Of a stretch of 64,000 nt of DNA, positions 14,352 through 23,184 are shown in pieces. The notes beneath the pieces were generated by a model, which was not told where the DNA came from, ran no database searches, and was given only the letters and a program-made list of their open reading frames with translations. The stretch is from Eubacteriales bacterium (lineage in GTDB: Bacteria; Bacillota; Clostridia; Lachnospirales; Lachnospiraceae): assembly GCA_030524745.1 (NCBI GenBank), contig JAUNGC010000006.1, forward strand, positions 78,281 to 142,280, read 5' to 3'. Both the position numbers and the translations under genes were made by a program. Position 1 is the first letter of the stretch; each line of letters opens with the position of its first letter.

Positions 14352-14416
14352 AAAAAAGAGGAAAGGGATAGCTGCTTATGTGCGAGCACAACGCATCTAT
14401 CCCTTCCCTCTTTTTT
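14352..14416 (+). terminator. Long bidirectional terminator after the RhuM gene
   Basis: The arms AAAAAAGAGGAAAGGGATAG and CTATCCCTTCCCTCTTTTTT pair over about 20 bp with one mismatch around a 25-base loop, giving T runs on either strand. A further 7-bp hairpin, GCCCAGG/CCTGGGC, lies at 14451-14475. Confidence 0.85.
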
Positions 14417-14475
14417 GCATGGCTCATTGCTTACGCGCAAAATGAGGAGTGCCCAGGGCCTCACGGCACCTGGGC

Positions 14476-14686
14476 TATTATGAAAAAATTATCTGTGTAT
14501 GTGATACTGACGCATCACATATGTTTTCCTTAACGATGAATTCAGTATAGCAATAAAATATGAATAAATTATGAACAGGATGTTAATATGTGGTTAATTA
14601 GTATATTTTGAAAGAGGAATGCTTGATAAAATAGTGCAAAATATACAAAATACAGAATACATAAGGGCGGAAAGTTTGTTTCGGTC
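14476..14686. other. AT-rich intergenic stretch
   Basis: No gene, repeat or structured RNA is visible in these AT-rich bases between the RhuM terminator and the next promoter. Confidence 0.5.
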
Positions 14687-14715
14687 TTGTAAGCCGGAAA
14701 TATTAATGTTAGAAT
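14687..14715 (+). promoter_or_regulatory. Probable promoter of the coiled-coil protein gene
   Basis: TTGTAA (14687-14692) and TAGAAT (14710-14715) are 17 bp apart, about 120 bp before the chosen start codon. Confidence 0.5.
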
Positions 14716-14834
14716 GATAAAAATAAACTGGCAAGGTTTACAGTTACGAAATGAATACAGTATGGACAAGGGCGATAACAGTCTGGCTGGCTGATTGGCT
14801 GCCGGATATTCGGACGCACACACGGGGGCAGAAG

Positions 14835-15647
14835 ATGGAAGATTCAGAAGCTAAGAAACTCAGGGATTCTCTTGTGGAATATGAAGGTTATTTACGGGAG
14901 ATGAGACAGGTAACATTGAAGAATGTGGAGACGCTGGATGTGATTCAGCGTTATACGGATAAGAGCGCCGCAGGCATGCAGAAGCTGGCGGAGCAGAGTC
15001 TGGACGGGATTCAGAAGGTGACGGCGCAGAGCGCCGGCGGACTGCGCAGAATCATCGAGACCGGAACCAGCAATTTAAGCAAGATGTCTGAGGCAGGGGA
15101 GTCGAATATGAACCGTACTGCCCAGGAATGTATGGACAGCTTGAAGCGGATGGCGGAAGCGGGCGAGACGAGCATCAGCCGCGCGGCGCAGGAGTGTTTA
15201 AGCAGCCTGGACAAGCTGGCAGTGACGGGAGAGGAAAATGTGAAGGCCGTGGCGCAGGAATGCTTAGGCAGTCTTCAGAATTATGCGCAGGCGAGCATGG
15301 CGCAGATTGATGCTTCCGTTGAGAAAAACAGGGAGACCGCGGCGATTGTGGAGAAGATCGAGCAGGCGATTCTGGAACATATGGATTCCATGAAAGAACT
15401 GTTGAAGCAGTCGGATGATTTTACCCACAAGGAAAACGTGAAAGTTTACCGGAACGTACAGGCTGTTGTGGTGGATGAGGTCAAGAAGCAGACGGAAGCG
15501 ATGGCGGCTCAGAATGAAGAACTTGTAAAGCGAAACGAGATGCTTCAGAAGCAGAATAAAGGGCTGCGCCCTCTGATGATCGTGACGCTGCTGGCCGCGC
15601 TTGCGAATATCGCGCTTGTGGCAGCGCAGATTGCGGGGCTGTTTTAA
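14835..15647 (+). CDS. Tail-anchored coiled-coil protein with hendecad repeats
   Basis: This uncharacterised 270-residue protein is almost wholly helical. From about residue 45 to 165 it shows 11-residue periodicity, clearest in TAQECMDSLKR, MAEAGETSISR, AAQECLSSLDK, LAVTGEENVKA and VAQECLGSLQN, a right-handed hendecad coiled coil. A heptad-like coil follows (EEVKKQTEAMAAQNEELVKR region). One C-terminal membrane helix (LMIVTLLAALANIALVAAQI) then sits four residues from the end, so it should be anchored with the coil in the cytoplasm. ATG 14835 follows GGGGGCAGAAG; the upstream in-frame ATG 14751 would add a poorly supported extension. The flavin reductase gene starts immediately after its stop. 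A scaffold or chemoreceptor-like spacer role is possible. Confidence 0.7.
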   Translation: MEDSEAKKLRDSLVEYEGYLREMRQVTLKNVETLDVIQRYTDKSAAGMQKLAEQSLDGIQKVTAQSAGGLRRIIETGTSNLSKMSEAGESNMNRTAQECMDSLKRMAEAGETSISRAAQECLSSLDKLAVTGEENVKAVAQECLGSLQNYAQASMAQIDASVEKNRETAAIVEKIEQAILEHMDSMKELLKQSDDFTHKENVKVYRNVQAVVVDEVKKQTEAMAAQNEELVKRNEMLQKQNKGLRPLMIVTLLAALANIALVAAQIAGLF

Positions 15648-16235
15648 ATGGGCAGAGTTGACTGGCGGCCTGGAAACATGCTGTATCCGGTGCCCGCAGT
15701 TTTGGTGACGGTTGCGGATAAAGAAGGGCGTCCGAACGTGTTTACAGTCGCGTGGACGGGAACCGTCTGCAGCAATCCGCCGATGGTTTCTATTTCCGTG
15801 CGTCCGCAGAGATATTCTTATCATTGTATTGAGGAGACAGGAGAGTTTGTTATCAATCTGACCACCAAAAAGCTGGCGTTTGCGACGGATTATTGCGGTG
15901 TTAAAAGCGGACGGGATGTGGACAAATTCAAAGAAATGCATTTAACCGCCCTGCCGGCAAAGGAAGTGAAAGCGCCCTTGATCGCGCAAAGTCCGGTCAG
16001 CCTGGAATGCAGAGTGAAGCAGACGATTCCTTTGGGGAGCCATACGATGTTTGTGGCGGAGATCGTTTCGGTGAGTATTGATGATGCCTATCTGGATGAG
16101 GAGAACAAATTTCATCTGGATTGGGCGGATCCTATCGTGTATTCCCACGGAACCTATTATGATCTGGGAAAGGCGCTGGGAACGTTCGGATATAGTGTGG
16201 CAAAAAAGAAAAATAAGAACAATGAGAAGAAATAA
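15648..16235 (+). CDS. Flavin reductase-family (FMN-binding split-barrel) protein
   Basis: This 195-residue cytoplasmic protein begins NMLYPVPAVLVTVADKEGRP and continues VAWTGTVCSNPPMVSISVRP, then FVINLTTKKLAFATDYCGV. These are hallmarks of the flavin reductase-like domain that binds FMN in a split beta-barrel and reduces flavin with NAD(P)H or serves another redox role. The C-terminus is a Lys/Asn-rich tail. Its ATG directly follows the previous stop codon and its 3' end overlaps the start of the peptidase gene by 14 bp, so the three genes are probably co-expressed. The specific substrate is unknown. Confidence 0.88.
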   Translation: MGRVDWRPGNMLYPVPAVLVTVADKEGRPNVFTVAWTGTVCSNPPMVSISVRPQRYSYHCIEETGEFVINLTTKKLAFATDYCGVKSGRDVDKFKEMHLTALPAKEVKAPLIAQSPVSLECRVKQTIPLGSHTMFVAEIVSVSIDDAYLDEENKFHLDWADPIVYSHGTYYDLGKALGTFGYSVAKKKNKNNEKK

Positions 16236-17799
16236 AGATTTACAGAAAACGGCAAAAATTACATATCTATTGACAACAGGCGCGCTGCTTTTCGCAGCCC
16301 TGTTTTTTGCACCTGTTTTTCCGAAATTTGAACGGACCGGAGACAATTACTTTACGGTCAGCGTCAACGGAACGGTGGTCGGAAGCTGTTCGGATGTGGG
16401 AGAAGTGGAAGAACTTGTGACGCAGGCGCGCCGGGAAATCGCCAAAAACAGCGATGATATGGTTTATATTCCCGTGGACATTCAGGCCGAAGGAAAGGAA
16501 GTGCTGTTCGGACAGGTGGACAGCAGACGGCAGCTTGGCGCAAACATTAAGGCTGTGATGGAAGGCAGCGTTATTGAGACTTTAAAGCATGCCTATACGG
16601 TGAAAATCAACGAATATATGATCAATCTGGGCAGCAGCAGCGATGTGCTTGCGCTTTTGCAGAAGGCGATCGATAAATACGATACAAAGGGAGAGTATCG
16701 GGTTGATCTGATTGTGGATAACGACAGGGAACTGAATGTGCTCACCACTTCGATCAGCAAAAAGGACGAGGAGAACAGAACGGAGCGGGCGGCCGGAAAG
16801 AGCGCGGGCGTGGAAGCTTTTTTCGATGAACTGATGGAAGAAGTGGAACCGGATGTGGAAAAAAGCGAGTTTACAAACCTGGACTATGGCACGGTGGATA
16901 TCGCCTTTGGCGATGTGGTGGAGGTTGTGGACGCATATCTGATGGACAATGAAATATCCACTCTGGAAACGGCGATTGCGGAAGTGACGGCGGATCAGGC
17001 AAAAGAACAGATCTATGAGGTGAAGTCCGGGGATACGCTTTCTGAAATAGCGGAGAACCATGGACTGCTGGTGGATGATCTGGTTGCGATCAACCCGACG
17101 CTGGAGAGTGAGAAATCCATGATCCGGGTAGGGGACGAATTGATCATTACGGTGCCGGAACCCCAGCTTTCCGTAGTTCATCAGGAACGCGTCTATATGG
17201 AAGACAGTTATGATGCGGAAATCGTTTATGTTGACAATGATAGCTGGTATACGACCAAGACGGAAGTGCTCCAGCAGCCGTCCGCAGGGTTCCGGAAAGC
17301 CGCGGCAGTTATCACTTATCGAAATGATTCGGAAGTGTCTGAGGAGATCGTAAAAGAGGAAATTATCGCGGAAGCTGTTCCCAAAATCGTGGAACGGGGA
17401 ACGAAGATTCCGCCGACATATATCAAACCCATTTCCGGCGGACGGCTTTCTTCGGGATTCGGCGGCAGGAGCGCGCCGACAAAGGGCGCTTCCACCTATC
17501 ATAAGGGCGTGGACTGGGCGACTCCCACAGGCACGGCGGTCATGGCATCCTGCGGCGGAACCGTAACGAAGGCCGGATGGGGCAGCGGTTATGGTTATGT
17601 GGTTTATATCCGCCATGAAGACGGCAGAGAGACCCGTTACGGGCATCTGAGCAAGGTTCTGGTATCCGCAGGACAGAAGGTGACGCAGGGACAAAAAATT
17701 GCCCTGAGCGGAAATACCGGCGTCAGCACAGGCCCCCATCTGCATTTTGAAATAAGAATAAACGGTACAGCGGTGAATCCGCTTAAATATCTGAATTAA
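16222..17799 (+). CDS. Secreted LysM-G5-M23 peptidoglycan endopeptidase
   Basis: This 525-residue exported or membrane-anchored cell-wall hydrolase has, in order, an N-terminal membrane segment (about residues 14-34), an unclassified region, a LysM domain (about 265-315; YEVKSGDTLSEIAENHG) that binds peptidoglycan, and a G5 domain (about 325-395). It ends in an M23 peptidase (about 405-525). The zinc ligands are visible as His and Asp in YHKGVDWATP and His-x-His in GPHLHFEIR, with RYGHLS between. It should cleave peptide cross-bridges. ATG 16222 is chosen, inside the end of the flavin reductase gene, because the next residues lead directly into the membrane segment. A terminator follows the stop. 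Confidence 0.9.
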   Translation: MRRNKDLQKTAKITYLLTTGALLFAALFFAPVFPKFERTGDNYFTVSVNGTVVGSCSDVGEVEELVTQARREIAKNSDDMVYIPVDIQAEGKEVLFGQVDSRRQLGANIKAVMEGSVIETLKHAYTVKINEYMINLGSSSDVLALLQKAIDKYDTKGEYRVDLIVDNDRELNVLTTSISKKDEENRTERAAGKSAGVEAFFDELMEEVEPDVEKSEFTNLDYGTVDIAFGDVVEVVDAYLMDNEISTLETAIAEVTADQAKEQIYEVKSGDTLSEIAENHGLLVDDLVAINPTLESEKSMIRVGDELIITVPEPQLSVVHQERVYMEDSYDAEIVYVDNDSWYTTKTEVLQQPSAGFRKAAAVITYRNDSEVSEEIVKEEIIAEAVPKIVERGTKIPPTYIKPISGGRLSSGFGGRSAPTKGASTYHKGVDWATPTGTAVMASCGGTVTKAGWGSGYGYVVYIRHEDGRETRYGHLSKVLVSAGQKVTQGQKIALSGNTGVSTGPHLHFEIRINGTAVNPLKYLN

Positions 17800-17812
17800 A
17801 AGGCTCTTTTTG

Positions 17813-17855
17813 TACAGCCTCTCACCGGAAAACTTCCGGTGGAAGGCTGTATTTT
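17813..17855 (+). terminator. Intrinsic terminator after the M23 peptidase
   Basis: A stem of about 18 bp (TACAGCC...TCACCGGAA paired with TTCCGGTGGAAGGCTGTA) has a 3-base loop and is followed by TTTT. Confidence 0.85.
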
Positions 17856-17889
17856 CATGCGGAGCAGACCCGGCGGATGAAATTTTCTA

Positions 17890-17918
17890 TTTACAAATCG
17901 GCGAGAATATGCTATAAC
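17890..17918 (+). promoter_or_regulatory. murA promoter
   Basis: TTTACA (17890-17895) and TATAAC (17913-17918) are 17 bp apart. The transcript would begin near 17925 and run through a terminator-like hairpin before murA. Confidence 0.7.
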
Positions 17919-17928
17919 CCTAAAAGAC

Positions 17929-17966
17929 GGCAAAGGAAAGGTGCGAGCCTCAGTTTGCCTTTTTTT
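17929..17966 (+). terminator. Terminator-like hairpin in the murA leader (possible attenuator)
   Basis: GGCAAA pairs with TTTGCC around an inner AGG/CCT, followed by seven T residues. It lies only about 5 bases after the predicted transcription start and about 80 bp before murA, so it could stop transcription unless overridden. No known riboswitch consensus was recognised around it. Confidence 0.6.
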
Positions 17967-18047
17967 ACATGTATAAAGCTTCAGTTTTGGAAGATAATCA
18001 ATATAGTAACTACTGACAATGCTAGTGATACATAAGCAGGAGTAGAT

Positions 18048-19340
18048 ATGGAACAATATGCAATCAACGGTGGAAATCCATTGGTCGGAGAAGTGGAAAT
18101 AGGCGGCGCCAAAAATGCGGCTCTTCCGATTCTGGCAGCATCTCTGATGACGGATGAAACGGTTCTGATAGAAAATATGCCGGATGTCAGGGATACCAAC
18201 ATCCTTTTAAAAGCCATGCAGAGCATTGGCGCACACGTAGAACAGATAGACAGACACACAGTTAAGATAAACGCGTCTCTCGTACACGATCTGGTCGTGG
18301 AAGGGGATTCTTTGAAAAAGATCAGGGCTTCCTATTATTTTCTGGGCGCTCTTTTGGGAAAATATAAAAAGGCGACGGTAGTGCTGCCGGGCGGCTGCGA
18401 CATCGGCTGTCGGGCGATCGATCAGCATATTAAAGGCTTTAAAGCGCTGGGAGCGACGGTGAAGATCGCTCACGGCATGATTACCGCTGAAGCACAGCGG
18501 CTGGCAGGAAATCACATTTATCTGGATGTGGTCAGCGTGGGCGCGACGATCAATATTATGATGGCCGCAGTTTTAGCGGAAGGAAGAACGACAATCGAGA
18601 ATGCGGCAAAAGAACCTCACGTGGTTGATCTTGCCAATTTTCTGAACAGTATGGGCGCCAACATTAAGGGCGCCGGGACAGACGTCATCCGCATCAAAGG
18701 GGTAGAGAAACTTAACCGCACGGAATACGCGATCATTCCCGATCAGATTGAGGCGGGCACGTTCATGTTTGCCGCCGCCGCAACCAGAGGGGATATCACG
18801 GTAAAAAATGTGATCCCGAAGCATCTGGAATCCATCAGCGCGAAGCTGACGGAAATCGGCTGTGAGGTCCGGGAATCCGACGATGCGGTTCGTGTGGTTG
18901 CGTCCAGGCCGCTCAGGCATACGCATGTAAAAACACTGACATATCCGGGATTTCCAACCGATATGCAGCCTCAGATCGTGGTCACGCTGGGACTTTCCAA
19001 GGGAACCAGTATTGTGACGGAGAGCATTTTTGAGAACCGTTTCCGTTATGTGGAAGAACTGATCCGCATGGGCGCCAGCATTAAGGTGGAAGGAAATACC
19101 GCCATCATTGACGGCGTTTGTAAATATACGGGAGCCAGTATCAATGCTCCAGACCTGCGTGCCGGAGCGGCGCTGGTCATTGCGGCTCTTGCCGCAGAAG
19201 GAATGTCCGTTGTGGACGATATCCGCTATATTGAGCGGGGATATGAAGACTTTCATATAAAGCTTCAGAAACTGGGCGCGCAAATTGACAAGGTGGAATC
19301 GGAACGCGAACTCCAGAAATTTAAACTGAAGATCGGATGA
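18048..19340 (+). CDS. murA: UDP-N-acetylglucosamine 1-carboxyvinyltransferase (MurA)
   Basis: It transfers enolpyruvate from PEP to UDP-GlcNAc, the first committed step of peptidoglycan synthesis, in the cytoplasm. The 430-residue length is standard. The N-terminal NGGNPLVGEVEIGGAKNAAL carries the conserved Lys-Asn. The active-site loop is VLPGGCDIGCRAIDQH with Cys117, the residue alkylated by fosfomycin, so the enzyme should be drug-sensitive in principle. FPTDMQPQIVV and RAGAALVIAALAAEG are further family motifs. Because Firmicutes often carry two MurA paralogues, the symbol is at family level. A GGAG site precedes the start, and an upstream hairpin suggests leader control. Confidence 0.95.
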   Translation: MEQYAINGGNPLVGEVEIGGAKNAALPILAASLMTDETVLIENMPDVRDTNILLKAMQSIGAHVEQIDRHTVKINASLVHDLVVEGDSLKKIRASYYFLGALLGKYKKATVVLPGGCDIGCRAIDQHIKGFKALGATVKIAHGMITAEAQRLAGNHIYLDVVSVGATINIMMAAVLAEGRTTIENAAKEPHVVDLANFLNSMGANIKGAGTDVIRIKGVEKLNRTEYAIIPDQIEAGTFMFAAAATRGDITVKNVIPKHLESISAKLTEIGCEVRESDDAVRVVASRPLRHTHVKTLTYPGFPTDMQPQIVVTLGLSKGTSIVTESIFENRFRYVEELIRMGASIKVEGNTAIIDGVCKYTGASINAPDLRAGAALVIAALAAEGMSVVDDIRYIERGYEDFHIKLQKLGAQIDKVESERELQKFKLKIG

Positions 19341-19387
19341 ACGGTTATAGCTGTAAACGGTTTGAGCAATTTTCCTGTATTGTCCTG

Positions 19388-19416
19388 TTGACAAATGCAG
19401 CTATGTAGTGTATGGT
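19388..19416 (+). promoter_or_regulatory. metK promoter
   Basis: A perfect TTGACA (19388-19393) and TATGGT (19411-19416) are 17 bp apart. The transcript would begin near 19423, just ahead of the riboswitch. Confidence 0.75.
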
Positions 19417-19454
19417 ATATCCGTAACAGATAAGAAAATTCAATATTGTGTTTT

Positions 19455-19553
19455 CTCTTATTCAGAGTGGTGGAGATACATAGGATCTGTGAAGCCACGG
19501 CAACCCCGTTTTCGGAAGGTGCCTCCCTGAGCGAGTTAATCGAACAATAAGAG
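19455..19553 (+). ncRNA. SAM-I (S-box) riboswitch
   Basis: The closing helix P1 pairs CTCTTAT (19455-19461) with ATAAGAG (19547-19553). Conserved core pieces are in order: AGAG...GGTGGAG, GTGAAGCCACGGCAACC and AAGGTGCC. An intrinsic terminator follows before metK, the usual S-box off-switch: S-adenosylmethionine binding lets the terminator form and lowers synthesis of the enzyme that makes it. Confidence 0.92.
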
Positions 19554-19573
19554 GATTTGATTATCGAAATATC

Positions 19574-19598
19574 AGGTCCGCTTTATGCGGGCCTTTTC
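19574..19598 (+). terminator. Riboswitch-controlled terminator
   Basis: AGGTCCGC pairs with GCGGGCCT around a short loop and is followed by TTTT. It lies 20 bp after the SAM-I aptamer and 20 bp before metK, so it is the expression platform. Confidence 0.85.
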
Positions 19599-19617
19599 AT
19601 TTTCAAAGGAGGAAAAA

Positions 19618-20826
19618 ATGGAGAAAAGATTATTTACATCCGAATCAGTAACCGAAGGGCATCCCGATAAAATGTGCGATGCGATTTCCGATGCGATTCT
19701 GGACGCTTTGATGGCACAGGATCCCATGAGCCGCGTCGCTTGCGAGACCGCAAGCTGCACAGGCTTTGTGCTGGTGACGGGCGAGATCACCACCAGCGCA
19801 TATGTGGACATTCCGAAGATTGTCCGCGAGACCGTAAAAGAAATCGGCTACGACAAATCCGAGTATGGCTTTGACGGCAATACGTGCGCCGTTATGGTAT
19901 CCATTGACGAACAGTCGTCGGATATCGCAATGGGCGTTGATAAGGCGCTGGAAGCCAAGCAGCAGGAAAAAACCGCTGCGGAAAACAAAATGTCCGACGA
20001 AGAGATCGAAGCCATCGGCGCGGGCGATCAGGGCATGATGTTCGGCTATGCGACCAATGAGACGGAAGAAATGATGCCTTATCCGATTTCCCTGGCGCAT
20101 AAGCTGGCAAAGCAGCTCACAAAGGTTCGTAAGGACGGCACCCTTACCTACTTAAGACCAGACGGCAAGAGCCAGGTTTCCGTAGAATATGACGAGAACG
20201 ATAAGCCGGTACGTCTGGAAGCCGTTGTGCTTTCCACACAGCACGATCCCGATGTGACACAGGAACAGATTCATGAAGATATTAAGAAATATGTATTCGA
20301 TCCGATTCTGCCCGCAGAGTTGATCGATGAAAATACGAAGTTTTTCATCAATCCCACGGGACGTTTCGTGATCGGAGGACCTCACGGCGACGCGGGGCTG
20401 ACAGGACGTAAAATCATCGTGGATACCTACGGCGGCTATGCCCGTCACGGCGGCGGCGCTTTCTCCGGTAAGGACTGCACGAAGGTGGACAGAAGCGCGG
20501 CTTATGCTGCCCGTTATGTGGCGAAGAACATCGTTGCAGCCGGCCTTGCCGATAAGTGTGAAATCCAGTTATCCTATGCGATCGGCGTAGCGCAGCCTAC
20601 ATCCGTCATGGTCGATACCTTCGGCACCGGAAAAATTTCCGATGAGAAGCTGGTGGATGTGATCCGCGAAAACTTTGATCTGCGTCCGGCTGGCATCATC
20701 AGAATGCTGGATCTGCGCCGCCCGATCTACAAACAGACTGCGGCTTACGGTCACTTCGGAAGAAACGATCTGGATCTGCCCTGGGAAAAGACCGATAAGG
20801 TGGAGACGCTGAAGAAATATTTGTAA
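19618..20826 (+). CDS. metK: S-adenosylmethionine synthetase
   Basis: It makes S-adenosylmethionine from methionine and ATP in the cytoplasm. The 402-residue length is close to the family norm. The ATP-binding start [20 protein letters not shown], the signature [12 protein letters not shown], the phosphate-loop motif [20 protein letters not shown] and [19 protein letters not shown] are all intact. The ATG at 19618 has AAAGGAGG at ideal spacing; the in-frame ATG at 19585 falls inside the terminator hairpin and is not credible. Expression is predicted to be shut off by S-adenosylmethionine through the upstream riboswitch. Confidence 0.97.
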   Translation: MEKRLFTSESVTEGHPDKMCDAISDAILDALMAQDPMSRVACETASCTGFVLVTGEITTSAYVDIPKIVRETVKEIGYDKSEYGFDGNTCAVMVSIDEQSSDIAMGVDKALEAKQQEKTAAENKMSDEEIEAIGAGDQGMMFGYATNETEEMMPYPISLAHKLAKQLTKVRKDGTLTYLRPDGKSQVSVEYDENDKPVRLEAVVLSTQHDPDVTQEQIHEDIKKYVFDPILPAELIDENTKFFINPTGRFVIGGPHGDAGLTGRKIIVDTYGGYARHGGGAFSGKDCTKVDRSAAYAARYVAKNIVAAGLADKCEIQLSYAIGVAQPTSVMVDTFGTGKISDEKLVDVIRENFDLRPAGIIRMLDLRRPIYKQTAAYGHFGRNDLDLPWEKTDKVETLKKYL

Positions 20827-20839
20827 ATAGAAGAAGAAT

Positions 20840-20882
20840 CCGCTATACTGAATGGAGAGACATTCGGTGTAGCGGTTTTTTT
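20840..20882 (+). terminator. Intrinsic terminator after metK
   Basis: A 15-bp stem (CCGCTATACTGAATG with CATTCGGTGTAGCGG, one mismatch and one G-T pair) and a 6-base loop are followed by seven T residues. Confidence 0.92.
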
Positions 20883-20991
20883 ATGGAAAAATATAAAAAA
20901 CGGCGCATTTTTGCAGTAAGGCGGGCGTGGCGCATCACTTTCCCTGCTATGTAAAAAGCGTGATGCCGGGCAATGGAAAAAGGACAGACAG

Positions 20992-23172
20992 ATGAGAAAA
21001 AAAGAAGCGATTGCAATTATCATAACATTGTTGCTGGGAATGACCGCGGGCTGCGCGCCGGGGGATATCAGCCGTTATACGGCCCGGGCGCAGCAGGCGG
21101 GAAAGGAGATTTTCGAGGGCGAGACAGCGCCGGCGTTTGCGGAAAACGAGACGGCGGCAGAGCCCGGCAGCGAAACGGAAAACGGGACGGCGGCAGAGCC
21201 CGGCAGCGAAATGGAAAGCGGTGCTGAGGAGAGCGGAGAAATGGTAACAAATACCGGTGCAGAACCGGAAACAGAAGCGTTGGAAGCCGACGGCGCGGCG
21301 GAAACGGAAAATACGGCTGGAGCGGATGAAGCGCAGGAGGCAGAGCAGTCGGAACTTCCGGCAATGATGGAGGCGGCAGACGAGAGGATTCGGGAGGCCG
21401 TTGCGCAAAAAGCGGAAGCGATTACCGGAAAACTGGCGGGAGCGGATGTATTGAGCCAGGAGGAGCAGGAAGCGCTCCGGGCGGTGTTGGATTCGGAAGC
21501 ATATGACGATAGCACGCTGTGTCTGATAAACAGCGGCAGGTTTGACGGACAGACAGAGGGAAGCTTTTTATTGTTCTTTGACAGCACGTCGCTGACCGCG
21601 CGGGGAAAGGTGAGCGGGGAACTCTGGTTTTACGGCGGAAAAAAGGCTGTGAAAATTATGGGAGAAGCTGATTTTATGCGGCTGGAGCCCATACAGTGCG
21701 GCGGCGGAACATACATGCTGTCGCAGATAGAAACGGATGAAAAAGTGATCGCGCAGGTTTACCGCGTGGAAGATGGAAAAGCGGCGGCCTGCTTTATGGG
21801 CGCGGTATCCATAGAGCAGGAAGGGGATGAACTGCGGGTCAATTATAAGGCGGATCATATACAATATGATCCGGCCAAAGGATGGTCCGGCGGCGAGGCG
21901 GAAATCACCTACTTTTATGTGCCGGACGGGGGAAACTTTGCGCAGATCGGCATTCGGGAGATGACGGAAGAGCAATATCTGGCATACATACAGCCTGACG
22001 AAAATGATGCGGAAGAAATTCGCTTTGAGCGGGAGCAGGAAGAAAAATTTTACGATACCCGGCAGAACGAACAGGAATACCGCTACAGCTTTTTCGCAAT
22101 CGGAGACGACCGAATCGGATATCGGGAATGCAGGATCGGTTTTGCGGATGAGGATGCGGATGAAAACGGCCATGAGGTGGCAGAATACAGATATTGCATT
22201 TCCAAACTGGAAGACGGGAAGCTGACGCAGCAGTGTGAAACGCTTTCGGGCAGCGGCTATTATTTCGGGGAATGGCGGCAGAAGGAAGAGGAACTGCAGA
22301 AGCTTTCCCAAATTCCGCCCATGTATCTGAAATACAGAATTGACAGGGCAGAGCAGACGCTCGGGACAAAAGAGAAGGCGGCGTTGCAGTGCGTGCAGAA
22401 AGCGCAGGCATACGATGCGGACGGATTGTGCTTTGTGCTGCAGGCGGATTACGACGGGGACGGGGAGCCCGAAACCTTTGCGGCAATTGGGAGATATGAC
22501 GGACCGTTTGGCGCGCCGGTGTGCGATCTTTGGTTTGTGTCGGGAGAAGATCCGGTGCTGCTTGCGGAGAATCTGCCCGTAAAGTCCGCTTTCTGCTTTG
22601 AAAGCGGAGATACCACGCTGTTTTTGCTGGAGGGATATGCCGTGGAGGGCAGAAAAGACCGTCTCTATTGCGTCGTGGAAGGTAAACCGCAGCGCTGCCT
22701 GGAAAATGCCGCGGAGATTGAGATAGAAGAAAATGGCGATCTTATGGCCCGAATGGCGAATGAGGCCGGTGAAATGCCGCGCTATTATTATGTGCAGGGC
22801 GGACAAGTGACCGAATATGGTTCGGAAGAAATCGACCTGAAAGCAATTCTGGATTATGAAAACGGCAAGGCGCTTTATAAGCGGCTGCAAAAGACGGCGG
22901 AAGCGCTGAGGGAAGAACTGTCCTGTGTGAGACGGGAGAACGGTCTGATTCAGGTGATGTTTACGGATGAAGACGGCGAAGTCAGCTATGAAACCTACCG
23001 CGTGCAGGATAAAGCGCTGGTGCTGACGGACTGCGGAGACGCAGGATGCGGGATCGGGACAGAAGAGGCGGCGGTAACGGAAGAGGCAGAAGCGACAGAA
23101 GAGACAAAAGAAACGGAAGAAACAAAAGAAACAGAAGAGACGGAAATGACGGAAGAGAACGGGAAAGCGTAA
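20992..23172 (+). CDS. Large uncharacterised lipoprotein
   Basis: This 726-residue predicted lipoprotein has an N-terminal signal with lipobox LGMTAGC (Cys about residue 21). A Glu/Ala/Thr-rich linker follows (about 40-125) containing the near-duplicate ENETAAEPGSET / ENGTAAEPGSEM. A long mixed alpha/beta region includes ADYDGDGEPETFAAIG (about residue 485), an EF-hand or FG-GAP-like acidic loop that may bind calcium. The C-terminus is a TEETKETEE-type low-complexity tail. No enzyme motif was recognised. It lies 12 bp before dnaE and is probably read from the same message. A solute- or wall-binding surface role is possible but unproven. Confidence 0.75.
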   Translation: MRKKEAIAIIITLLLGMTAGCAPGDISRYTARAQQAGKEIFEGETAPAFAENETAAEPGSETENGTAAEPGSEMESGAEESGEMVTNTGAEPETEALEADGAAETENTAGADEAQEAEQSELPAMMEAADERIREAVAQKAEAITGKLAGADVLSQEEQEALRAVLDSEAYDDSTLCLINSGRFDGQTEGSFLLFFDSTSLTARGKVSGELWFYGGKKAVKIMGEADFMRLEPIQCGGGTYMLSQIETDEKVIAQVYRVEDGKAAACFMGAVSIEQEGDELRVNYKADHIQYDPAKGWSGGEAEITYFYVPDGGNFAQIGIREMTEEQYLAYIQPDENDAEEIRFEREQEEKFYDTRQNEQEYRYSFFAIGDDRIGYRECRIGFADEDADENGHEVAEYRYCISKLEDGKLTQQCETLSGSGYYFGEWRQKEEELQKLSQIPPMYLKYRIDRAEQTLGTKEKAALQCVQKAQAYDADGLCFVLQADYDGDGEPETFAAIGRYDGPFGAPVCDLWFVSGEDPVLLAENLPVKSAFCFESGDTTLFLLEGYAVEGRKDRLYCVVEGKPQRCLENAAEIEIEENGDLMARMANEAGEMPRYYYVQGGQVTEYGSEEIDLKAILDYENGKALYKRLQKTAEALREELSCVRRENGLIQVMFTDEDGEVSYETYRVQDKALVLTDCGDAGCGIGTEEAAVTEEAEATEETKETEETKETEETEMTEENGKA

Positions 23173-23184
23173 AAAGGGGAAGAC

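Noticed and set aside
12986-14476. Integrated mobile element with its own integrase
   Set aside because: No integrase, recombinase or transposase is found near the RhuM gene, so only repeat-bounded insertion can be suggested.
20873-20991. A second SAM or other riboswitch before the lipoprotein gene
   Set aside because: Only the metK terminator and plain sequence were found; no aptamer core is visible.
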